64,000 nucleotides of DNA from assembly GCA_039519185.1 (NCBI GenBank), contig CM076846.1:106054442-106118441 (forward strand). Reading direction: 5' to 3'. Positions 20,465-29,924 of the stretch are shown piece after piece. The notes beneath the pieces are model-generated. The model worked only from the letters and a program-made list of their open reading frames with translations, made no database searches and had not been told where the DNA came from. Positions within the stretch are counted from its first letter, which is position 1; each line of letters starts with the position of its first letter. Made by a program: the position numbers and the translations under genes. This DNA comes from Astragalus membranaceus. Lineage: Eukaryota > Streptophyta > Magnoliopsida > Fabales > Fabaceae.

Positions 20465-23400
20465 ATGGTAGATAATAAAAGTTAGATATTAGAATATCAA
20501 TAAGAGATTTTTGTTTTAAATATTAATTACTAATTTAAATAGTCATTAAGTCTTCTTGTTTTTTAGATAGTAGGTTTATAGTAGTAGTCTTCAAATTTTT
20601 TAATTAAAGTAGTGTTTGTATAAATTTAGAAATTTAGTTAAAAGAATTAAAGTGAAGTGATAAGAGAAAGAGAATAATTATTTATGAGAAAAGTAAAGTA
20701 AAAAGAAAAAAAAGAAGAAAGAGAGTGTAAAAGAAAAGTGAAAATGAGGAAAGAGAGTTAAGAAGAAAGAGAAAAAAGGAAGAAATAGAGTGTAAGAGAA
20801 AAGTGAAAAGTAAGAAAGATAGTGTAAGAATAAAGAGAAAAAAAAAAAGAAATAGAGTGTAATGACATTTTTACCATAAAAAATTTGAGGTGTCTTTTAG
20901 ATAGAATGGGGGTATTGGTAAAATCATATGTGGTGAATTTGTATAAATCTATAGAAGATAAAAGTTAGATATTAGATTATCAATAAGAGATATTTGTTTT
21001 AAATATTAATTACTAATTTAAATAGTCATTAAGTTTTCTTGTTTTTTAGATAGTAGGTTTATAGTAGTAGTCTTCAAATTTTTTAATTAAAGTAGTGTTT
21101 GTATAAATATAGAAATTTAGTTAAAAGAATTAAAGTGAAGTGATAAGAAAAAGAGAATAATTATTTATGGGAAAAGTAAAGTAAAAAGAAAAAAAAGGAA
21201 GAAAGTGAGTGTAAAAGAAAAGTGAAAATGAGGAAAGAGAGTGTAAGAAGGAAGAGAAAAAAGGAAGAAAGAGAGTGTAAGAGAAAAGTGAAAAGTAAGA
21301 AAGAGAGTGTAGAATAAAGAGAAAAAAAAGAAATAGAGTGTAATGACATTTTTACCCTAAAAAATTTGAGGTGTCTTTTAGATAAAATGGGGTATTGGTA
21401 AAATCATATGTGGTGAATTATTATAAATCTATAGTAGATCTATAGTAGATAAAAGTTAGATATTAGATTATCAATAAGAGATATTTGTTTTAAATATTAA
21501 TTACAAATTTAAATAGTCATTAAGTCTTCTTGTTTTTTAGATAGTAGGTTTATAGTAGTAGTCTTCAAATTTTTTAATTAAAGTAGTGTTTGTATAAATT
21601 TAGAAATTTAGTTAAAAGAATTAAAGTGAAGTGATAAGAAAAAGAGAATAATTATTTATGGGAAAAGTAAAGTAAAAAGAAAAAAAAGGAAGAAATAGAG
21701 TGTAAAAGAAAAGTGAAAATGAGGAAAGAGAGTGTAAGAAGGAAGAGAAAAAAGGAAGAAATAGAGTGTAAGAGAAAAGTGAAAAGTAAGAAAGAGAGTG
21801 TAAGAATAAAGAGGAAAAAAAAGAAGAAATAGAGTGTAATGACATTTTTACCCTCAAAAATTTGAGGTGTCTTTTAAATAGAATGGGGGTATTGGTAAAA
21901 TCATATGTGGTGAATTTGTATAAATCTATAGTAGATAAAAGTTAGATATTAGAATATCAATAAGAGATTTTTGTTTTAAATATTAATTACTAATTTAAAT
22001 AGTCATTAAGTCTTCTTGTTTTTTAGATAGTAGGTTTATAGTAGTAGTCTTCAAATTTTTTAATTAAAGTAGTGTTTGTATAAATTTAGAAATTTAGTTA
22101 AAAGAATTAAAATGAAGTGATAAGAGAAAGAGAATAATTATTTATGGGAAAAGTAAAGTAAAAAGAAAAAAAAGAAGAAAGAGAGTGTAAAAGAAAAGTG
22201 AAAATGAGGAAAGAGAGTGTAAGAAGAAAGAGAAAAAAGGAAGAAATAGAGTGTAAGAGAAAAGTGAAAAGTAAGAAAGAGAGTGTAAGAATAAAGAGAA
22301 AAAAAAAAGAAGAAATAAAGTGTAATGACATTTTTACCCTAAAAAATTTGAGGTGTCTTTTAGATAGAATGGGGGTATTGGTAAAATCATATGTGGTGAA
22401 TTTGTATAAATCTATAGTAGATAAAAGTTAGATATTAGATTATCAATAAGAGATATTTGTTTTAAATATTAATTACTAATTTAAATAGTCATTAAGTTTT
22501 CTTGTTTTTTAGATAGTAGGTTTATAGTAGTAGTCTTCAAATTTTTTAATTAAAGTAGTGTTTGTATAAATTTAGAAATTTAGTTAAAAGAATTAAAGTG
22601 ATGTGATAAGAAAAAGAGAATAATTATTTATGGGAAAGTAAAGTAAAAAGAAAAAAAAGGAAGAAAGTGAGTGTAGAAGAAAAGTGAAAATGAGGAAAGA
22701 GAGTGTAAGAAGGAAGAGAAAAAAGGAAGAAAGAGAGTGTAAGAGAAAAGTGAAAAGTAAGAAAGAGAGTGTAGAATAAAGAGAAAAAAAAGAAATAGAG
22801 TGTAATGACATTTTTACCCTAAAAAATTTGAGGTGTCTTTTAGATAGAATGGGGTATTGGTAAAATCATATGTGGTGAATTTGTATAAATCTATAGTAGA
22901 TCTATAGTAGATAAAAGTTAGATATTAGATTATCAATAAGAGATATTTCTTTTAAATATTAATTACTAATTTAAATAGTCATTAAATCTTCTTGTTTTTT
23001 AGATAGTAGGTTTATAGTAGTAGTCTTCAAATTTTTTAATTAAAGTAGTGTTTGTATAAATTTAGAAATTTAGTTAAAAGAATTAAAGTGAAGTGATAAG
23101 AAAAAGAGAATAATTATTTATGGGAAAAGTAAAGTAAAAAGAAAAAAAAGGAAGAAAGAGAGTGTAAAAGAAAAGTGAAAATGAGGAAAGAGAGTGTAAG
23201 AAGGAAGAGAAAAAAGGAAGAAATAGAGTGTAAGAGAAAAGTGAAAAGTAAGAAAGAGAGTGTACGAATAAAGAGGAAAAAAAAGAAGAAATAGAGTGTA
23301 ATGACATTTTTACCCTCAAAAATTTGAGGTGTCTTTTAGATAGAATGGGGGTATTGGTAAAATCATATGTGGTGAATTTGTATAAATCTATAGTAGATAA

Positions 23401-24858
23401 AAGTTAGATATTAGAAAATCAATAAGAGATTTTTGTTTTAAATATTAATTAATAATTTAAATAACCATTAAGTCTTCTTGTTTTTTAGATAGTAGGTTTA
23501 TACTAGTAGTCTTCAAATTTTTTAATTAAAGTAGTGTTTGTATAAATTTAGAAATTTAGTTAAAAGAATTAAAGTGAAGTGATAAGAGAAAGAGAATAAT
23601 TATTTATGGGAAAAGTAAAGTAAAAAGAAAAAAAAGAAGAAATAGAGTGTAAAAGAAAAGTGAAAATGAGGAAAGAGAGTGTAAGAAGAAAGAGAAAAAA
23701 GGAAGAAATAGAGTGTAAGAGAAAAGTGAAAAGTAAGAAAGAGAGTGTAAGAATAAAGAGAAAAAAAAAGAAGAAATAAAGTGTAATGACATTTTTACCC
23801 TAAAAAATTTGAGGTGTCTTTTAGATAGAATGGGGGTATTGGTAAAATCATATGTGGTGAATTTGTATAAATCTATAGTAGATAAAAGTTAGATATTAGA
23901 TTATCAATAAGAGATATTTGTTTTAAATATTAATTACTAATTTAAATAGTCATTAAGTTTTCTTGTTTTTTAGATAGTAGGTTTATAGTAGTAGTCTTCA
24001 AATTTTTTAATTAAAGTAGTGTTTGTATAAATTTAGAAATTTAGTTAAAAGAATTAAAGTGATGTGATAAGAAAAAGAGAATAATTATTTATGGGAAAGT
24101 AAAGTAAAAAGAAAAAAAAGGAAGAAAGTGAGTGTAGAAGAAAAGTGAAAATGAGGAAAGAGAGTGTAAGAAGGAAGAGAAAAAAGGAAGAAAGAGAGTG
24201 TAAGAGAAAAGTGAAAAGTAAGAAAGAGAGTGTAGAATAAAGAGAAAAAAAAGAAATAGAGTGTAATGACATTTTTACCCTAAAAAATTTGAGGTGTCTT
24301 TTAGATAGAATGGGGTATTGGTAAAATCATATGTGGTGAATTTGTATAAATCTATAGTAGATCTATAGTAGATAAAAGTTAGATATTAGATTATCAATAA
24401 GAGATATTTCTTTTAAATATTAATTACTAATTTAAATAGTCATTAAATCTTCTTGTTTTTTAGATAGTAGGTTTATAGTAGTAGTTTTCAAATTTTTTAA
24501 TTAAAGTAGTGTTTGTATAAATTTAGAAATTTAGTTAAAAGAATTAAAGTGAAGTGATAAGAAAAAGAGAATAATTATTTATGGGAAAAGTAAAGTAAAA
24601 AGGAAAAAAAGGAAGAAAGAGAGTGTAAAAGAAAAGTGAAAATGAGGAAAGAGAGTGTAAGAAGGAAGAGAAAAAAGGAAGAAATAGAGTGTAAGAGAAA
24701 AGTGAAAAGTAAGAAAGAGAGTGTAAGAATAAAGAGGAAAAAAAAGAAGAAATAGAGTGTAATGACATTTTTACCCTCAAAAATTTGAGGTGTCTTTTAG
24801 ATAGAATGGGGGTATTGGTAAAATCATATGTGGTGAATTTGTATAAATCTATAGTAGA
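20465..24858. repeat. Three-tier higher-order tandem array made of Helitron 5' ends
   Basis: Nine head-to-tail monomers of about 478-499 bp. The landmark GTGTAATGACATTTTTACC recurs near 20863, 21341, 21837, 22322, 22801, 23300, 23783, 24263 and 24759. Three monomer variants alternate, giving a higher-order unit of about 1460 bp repeated three times. One variant has TCTATAGTAGATCTATAG doubled (about 21428, 22888, 24351). Another reads ACCCTCAAAAATTTGAGG (about 21849, 23311, 24771). The third reads AATCAATAAGAGATTTTT (about 20489, 21956, 23417). Inside each monomer a purine-rich unit of about 33 bp (GAGTGTAAGAGAAAAGTG-like) repeats about five times. Every monomer begins, on the minus strand, with a copy of the Helitron 5' terminus. 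Confidence 0.92.
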
Positions 24859-25228
24859 TAATTGATTAACATTCCATTATAAAGCAAAATTTCTCAAGAA
24901 ATCCAAATACCCAGAACCCTAATTTCTCTCATTTTCTTATTTTTGCTTTGTATCTGGAAAACAAATGTGAAATGAAACTAATCAAAAAAAATTTTTTGTT
25001 CAAACGAATAAAACGGAAACCGATCTGAGAAATTAGAAGTGCAAACGAATCTACCAAAACCATCAAAATGTGCATCAAAGTAGCAATTAACAAGGAATAT
25101 ATCATTGTGGTGATGGAAAGAGTGGTGGCTATGGCGGTGGTATTGGGAAGAGGACGACTCCAAATGCTAATTAATTTTTAATTGAAAATAATTATAAAAT
25201 AATTAGTTAGCAAATAAAATTGCCACTT
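24859..25228. other. Spacer between the Helitron and the gypsy element
   Basis: 370 bp of AT-rich DNA, with no gene recognised. Its left border resumes host sequence after the Helitron 5' end. Confidence 0.4.
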
Positions 25229-25571
25229 GTTCCGGAATGGGCCGATGGCCTAACCCTCGCAAAGGGCCCTGGCCGGCCCACTTCGCTGTGGCTCTACTCG
25301 CCAGGGTGCGCTGAAGACATAGGAAGCGCAATCAACGGCCAGGATCGACACGGCCAATTCGCCTCACTCAGTAAATAGGGGGTCAACCCCCGCTGTCAGG
25401 TACACATTCTGACTCATTTACATACTCTGCTTTAACTTCTCCTTCCCTAACTTGGGCGTCAGAATGTCTTTGCATGTACAACCCGACCAAAGCTCTGCTC
25501 CCGACTTTTTCACCAGGCAAAGCGGTCAAGCATCAAATCGACCTACCCAGAGGAGATCAAGGTACGGTTCA
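25229..25571 (+). repeat. 5' LTR of the Tat-like gypsy
   Basis: It begins TGTTCCGGAATGGGCC, ends GGTACGGTTCA (343 bp), and contains ACTTGGGCGTCAGAATGTC, an R/U5-type stretch also recognisable in the LTR fragment at 44197-44539. No partner LTR lies in the window, so the borders come from TG/CA ends and the adjacent primer site only. Confidence 0.65.
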
Positions 25572-25727
25572 GTTGGCGATCACAGTTGGAGCCCCAACGC
25601 TATCCCTGTAACACCCCATTTTAGCTATTAATCTATGTGCATATATGAGTAATTATGTGATAAATTTGTGTGTGCCTATGTTATTATTAGTGTATATTCA
25701 AATAATATATTATCTTAGTGATATATT

Positions 25728-25729
25728 AC

Positions 25730-25782
<53 letters not shown>
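25728..25782. repeat. (ATT)n microsatellite
   Basis: About 18 copies of ATT, within the solo LTR. Confidence 0.95.
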
Positions 25783-25783
<1 letters not shown>

Positions 25784-26354
25784 AACATCACCTCATTCGA
25801 AGTGATGAGTGAAATTTGGAAAAGGGAGGGGTAGTTAATTAGGAAGGAGGGAGTGCCAATTGGGCTTGGTCCATTGGTTTTAAGAGAGCAAAATAATTCA
25901 GCCCAATTCCTTTTATACTAGTAAACTACCTAGGTTCTGTTCATCATCGTTGCAATCATATTCACTTCCGCCAGAAGCCGTCCCGCAGCCATAACAGCGT
26001 GAGCCTCCAACCTTCTTTGTTCTTGAACTCACTAGTTAAGCCACAGTTTGGTCCCAAACTTCACCACCCCACTCGAAATTACCCTCTGAACCCGTTTCCA
26101 ACCTCCGTTTTATCAAAGGAAGCACCATTTGTTGCGTATTTTAGCACTGGGCGAACTGTTTTTCGCACTTTCCGGCCACCACAGTTTCCGGTTGGAAAAA
26201 CGGACGCCGTTTTCGGATTCTACGCGTCGAAACTTTCGGGAAGCACTGGCCCGAATAACTATGCATTTGTTTGTAGTTTACGTTGGTCGATTTGTTAAGT
26301 TGTGTACTGTGTCGAAAGTGGTGAATTTGCAGGTGATGTCGCACTACTAGAAAA

Positions 26355-26725
26355 GTCTCAAATACCGACGGATTTGAGAGACGGAATTTTTTCCGTCTCT
26401 AATAGAGACGCCTTTAGAGACAGATTGTTTTGGTTAGAGACGAAATTAGAATTTTACGAATTTGAGACAAACATTAGAGACAGAATATGTCCGTCGCTAG
26501 CTATTCTGTCTCTAAATCCGTCTCTACCAACTAGTTATAAATTATTATAACTTAAACCTTTATTTAGAGACGGAATATAGAGACGGAATTATCCGTAGCA
26601 AACATAATCCGTCTCTAATTCCGTCTCTAAATGGTTAGTCAAAGTCAAAATATCGTTAGAGACGGAAGACAAATCCGTTTCTAGTGTATTCGGTCTCTAA
26701 TTCCGTCTCTACCGGATTAGTCAAA
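26355..26725. repeat. CACTA-4 left subterminal repeats
   Basis: More than fifteen copies of AGAGACGGA or its complement TCCGTCTCT, in both orientations. Confidence 0.88.
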
Positions 26726-27918
26726 GTCAAACTCAAAAGTTTCATTTTCCCTCTCATAAATTCGTTTCCCACTCAATTTCAATTTTTTTCCAGGGTTAGC
26801 TGGATAAACAAAAAAGAGTAAAGAAAAAATAAAAACTGTTCCCGTTCCTGACCCTAGTAGTTCCTTCTCGTTCTCTCCGCTCCCTTCTCGTTCTCTCCGC
26901 CGACGCCGTTCTCACCACCTTGAAACACCTCAAATCATGGTATTTGGTCTTGTTCATGTTTGTTGTGTCTTGTTAGTAGCAAACTAGCAATGGAAGATGA
27001 AAGCTTAGTTCTGTTGTTCTATGCTGACATTTCATGTGTTTCCTTTGACAATGTTGCTGTTCATGTTGTTACTTCTTTCTCCACTTGCTTTACCACTCAG
27101 CGAAGAAGGTTTGTATTTGTCTGGTTTTTATTCTTTAATCGTTTTCCTCTTTTTTTAAAGATTCAATCTTTCTCTCATCGGTTTCTCTGGATCTGTTTTT
27201 TTCTTTATTTCTTTGTGCCTTTTGGTTTGATTTAGATTTATGATGATGTTTTCTTGTTCTGAGAATTTTATGTTTTGTTGGAGAAAACATATGAAGATCT
27301 TCTGTTTTTTGTTGTGATTTTTTGGAGAAAACAATAACGTGATCTTATGTTTTGATATGGTTGTCTGATAATTGTTTGAATTAAACCTCCGATCTGATGA
27401 GATGGCCTGTTTTCTTGTCCATCTTTTATGTTTTTTCGTATCTTTTACAGTTACCTCCTACAAACCTAATTTCTATACGCCAAAATCTTTGATTCTTTTA
27501 CAAACACAGGCCATGAGAAGGAAATTGCAAGCTGTGAAGCAGAAAAAATGATACTATCAGCTGAAGTTCAGTAATATTTACTGCCTAGTGGTTATAATTT
27601 TCATAATTTTTGCAGTTTATTATCTATGGAGCTTATATAACTATCACTCTTTAACTACAGATTTTTGAAGCAACGTTACAAATACTTGCTAAAACACCCT
27701 CTTCAAGATGCTTCTTCTTTTCACAGTTCTGCTCCTGTGCTTGACTTGAATCACAAAGATAAAATTTTATACAGGTTTGTCTTCTTTGTCATTATTCTGC
27801 TTTTTTTGGATTATAATGAATTGATTTTCTTGTCTTTTAAAAAGAATAAAATGACTTGTCTCTTTCAAGTTATATGCATATTCCCTATAACATAAGTAAT
27901 TCATGAATGAGTTTTCAG
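26726..27918 (+). other. CACTA-4 leader and unidentified exon-like pieces
   Basis: 26830-26935 is a CT-rich leader with a doubled CTTCTCGTTCTCTCCGC. 27511-27570 (HEKEIASCEAEKMILSAE) and 27662-27775 (FLKQRYKYLLKHPLQDASSF and SSAPVLDLNHKDKILYR) are bounded by possible AG/GT sites and look like exons. I cannot assign them. They could come from the ALDH locus or another gene. Confidence 0.35.
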
Positions 27919-28034
27919 GTAATGGAAAAGTGGGACGGATAGTGATGGCTGCTGCTGCAAAACACCTTACACTAGTTGTGTTGGAACTTGGAGGAAAATC
28001 TCCTATAGTTGTTGATACAAATGTTAATTTAGAG
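27919..28034 (+). pseudogene. Captured aldehyde dehydrogenase family 3 exon, first part
   Basis: Between a CAG acceptor (27916-27918) and a GT donor (28035) the plus strand reads GNGKVGRIVMAAAAKHLTLV and VLELGGKSPIVVDTNVNLE. This is the NAD-binding/active-site-proximal segment of plant ALDH3 proteins (ALDH3H1/3I1-like, which oxidise aliphatic aldehydes). ELGGKSP includes the invariant Glu of the ALDH glutamic-acid signature. The next exon lies beyond the copia insertion at 33287. Most of the ~480-residue enzyme is absent. Confidence 0.82.
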
Positions 28035-28046
28035 GTATTATTGACT

Positions 28047-28534
28047 TATTGATTATGTGGCATATTTGGAATTGTCCATTTTGCCCTTTGAATATCTGTT
28101 TCAGTTAGTTGCTGAAAGGCTGGCTCAAGGCTTCGGTTTGGATTCTATTTGAATTCTGTTTTTCAGTTAGAGAATCGGTTAAGGCTTCTCTTATTCTGTT
28201 TTCATTCCCTCCTTGTATATATAAGGTGTCATCGAGTCTGTATCCAGTAGCACAGTCACAGAGTGTGGAATTGAGAATCAATTAGAGGATCAAGAATTAG
28301 GGTTCTTCTAGTTCTAGATGGAGCTCTATGAGGGGTTTTTCAATTGTAATCACTTTTGTGGCTGTATATGTAATCATTCTTCACTATACTCAATAAAATT
28401 GGATCTTGCTTTGCAAGTCCCCCAGATGTAAGCCAAATTGGCTGAACTGGGTAAACAATCTTGGTGTGTTGTTCTTATTGTTCATCGCAATTTCTTTCTG
28501 GAAATCCAGTGGATCCTTAGGCATCAAATTAACA
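28047..28534 (+). repeat. Copia 5' LTR
   Basis: 488 bp with a TATA-like TATATATAAG at 28216-28225 in promoter position and an AATAAAA polyadenylation-type signal at about 28391. Confidence 0.88.
28216..28225 (+). promoter_or_regulatory. Putative TATA box of the copia LTR promoter
   Basis: TATATATAAG in the middle of the 5' LTR, the expected U3/R position. The 3' LTR has the same sequence. Confidence 0.5.
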
Positions 28535-28567
28535 ATTGGTATCAAGAGCTATTCTGGAAAAGAAGAA

Positions 28568-29314
28568 ATGGTGAATCCGAAGTTTGATATCGAGAAATTC
28601 GATGGGAAAAATGATTTCGGGTTATGGAGGATGAAGATTCGTGCGCTGCTTGCTCAACAGGGAGTGGAAGAAGCGCTCGATGGTGAGAACAAATTACTAG
28701 AAAATCTGACAGACAAAGAAAGGAAAGATATTTTGAGGAAGGCTCATAGCACCATCATACTCTCTCTCAGTGACAAAGTGCTACGAGAAGTAACAAAGGA
28801 AAAATCTGCAGCAGCTTTGTGGTTGAAGTTAGAGAGTCTATACATGACCAAGACTCTAGCAAATCGTCTCTATCTCAAACAAAGGCTCTACACATTCAGA
28901 ATGGGTTCAGGTACGTCTATTCAAGACCACTTGGATGAATTTAATAGGATAATTCTTGATTTAGAAAACATAGAGATTAAGGTGGATGATGAAGACCAAG
29001 CATTGCTATTGATTAAGTCATTAAACAATAGCTATGACAGTCTTGCTGATACCTTGCTCTATGGAAGGGAATCCTTGTCCCTTGAAGATGTTCAAAATGC
29101 ATTGATGTCTAAAGAATTATCCAAGAAAAGTGAAATCAGAGATAGTGACTCTGGAGAAACACTGTATGTGAGAGGAAGAAGTGAGAAAAGGGATCAAAAG
29201 GGCAAGAACAATGCAAGATCAAAATCTAAAGGAAAGTTTAAATGCTATTATTGTCACAAGGAGGGACATTATAAAAAGAATTGCCCTGATAGAAAGGTAA
29301 AACCAGAATGGTGA
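28568..29314 (+). pseudogene. Copia gag
   Basis: I take the ATG at 28568, just after the primer site, as the start; earlier ATGs lie in the LTR. The product begins MVNPKFDIEKFDGKNDFGLW, typical of TNT1/Tork gag (UBN2-type). It has a zinc knuckle CYYCHKEGHYKKNC near residues 226-239. Copia gag packages the RNA in virus-like particles. A one-base loss near 29300 closes the frame, which in relatives runs straight into protease. Confidence 0.85.
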
Positions 29315-29924
29315 AGGTCATGGTGATGCATCCATTGCATCAGATGGATATGAGAGTGCAGAAGTTCTTGTGGCTGCTGATGGAAAGGACACCTTGGAGT
29401 GGATAATTGACTCTGATCAGTCAATTCACATGTGTAAAGAAGAATGTGAAGTTGATGAGGTATTAATGGTCACTGAAGGTCATGAGGATTCAGATTGGAT
29501 AATGGATTCTGGATGCTCATACCATATGTGTCCAAATGGTGAATGGTTCTTCGATTACAAACTCTTCAATGGTGGAAAAGTCAGGATGGGAAATAATGCA
29601 CCTTGTAAGGTTGTGGGAGTTGGATCAATTAGATTGAAACTCACAGATGGAACCACCAGAGTTTTGACTCAAGTCAGACATGTTCCAGACCTGAAAAGGT
29701 GTTTAATTTCTCTAGGAGCACTGGAATCACAAGGTTATAGTTTCAAAGGTGAAGATGGTATCTTGAAAGTCTCTAAAGGATCAAGAGTTGTGCTTAAAGG
29801 AGATAGGATCAAGAACAACTCGTATCTTCTTAAAGGAGAAGCTGTTACTCAGGAAAGCTGTGTTGCAGGGAGTGATGACAGTAAAGATCAACTGTGGCAT
29901 CACAGGCTTGCTCACATCACATGA
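29315..29924 (+). pseudogene. Copia protease and start of integrase
   Basis: In the frame after the first break, a duplicated motif pair is seen: WIIDSDQSIHMC and, about 30 residues later, WIMDSGCSYHMC. The second has the catalytic DSG of aspartic protease; the first has DSD and is probably inactive. The GAG-pre-integrase start follows (LWHHRLAH, with the first zinc-binding His residues). The frame closes at 29924 because CACAT is tandemly doubled at about 29912-29921. Confidence 0.8.

Larger units (their letters stand above)
19333..24858 (-). mobile_element. Non-autonomous Helitron with multiplied 5' end
   Basis: On the minus strand the 3' end is a 7-bp stem CCCGTGC/GCACGGG (19344-19361), seven bases, then CTAG at 19336-19333, followed by host T. 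The 5' end is TCTACTATAGATTTATAC starting at 24858, preceded by host A (24859). Insertion between A and T, a 5' TC, a 3' CTRR and a hairpin about 11 nt from the end are the classic Helitron marks. There is no Rep/helicase. Most of the element is the array at 20465-24858; the rest (19340-20450) is AT-rich with degenerate repeats. The 5' boundary rests on motif and context only. Confidence 0.78.

Noticed and set aside
21161..24780. Eight similar minus-strand open frames (MSLHSISFF... type) that could be taken for a gene family
   Set aside because: They recur with the monomers of the Helitron array and consist of Ser/Leu/Phe from purine-rich repeats. The variation follows the higher-order repeat, not codon positions.
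20465..24858. Centromeric satellite
   Set aside because: Only nine monomers, bounded by Helitron ends and with the 5' terminus in each unit. A classical satellite array is not needed to explain it.
27960..27985. CACTAGTTG as a possible CACTA left end for the fragment at 34695-34957
   Set aside because: It lies within the ALDH3 coding exon (HLTLVVLELGG) and lacks the family's next bases and subterminal repeats.
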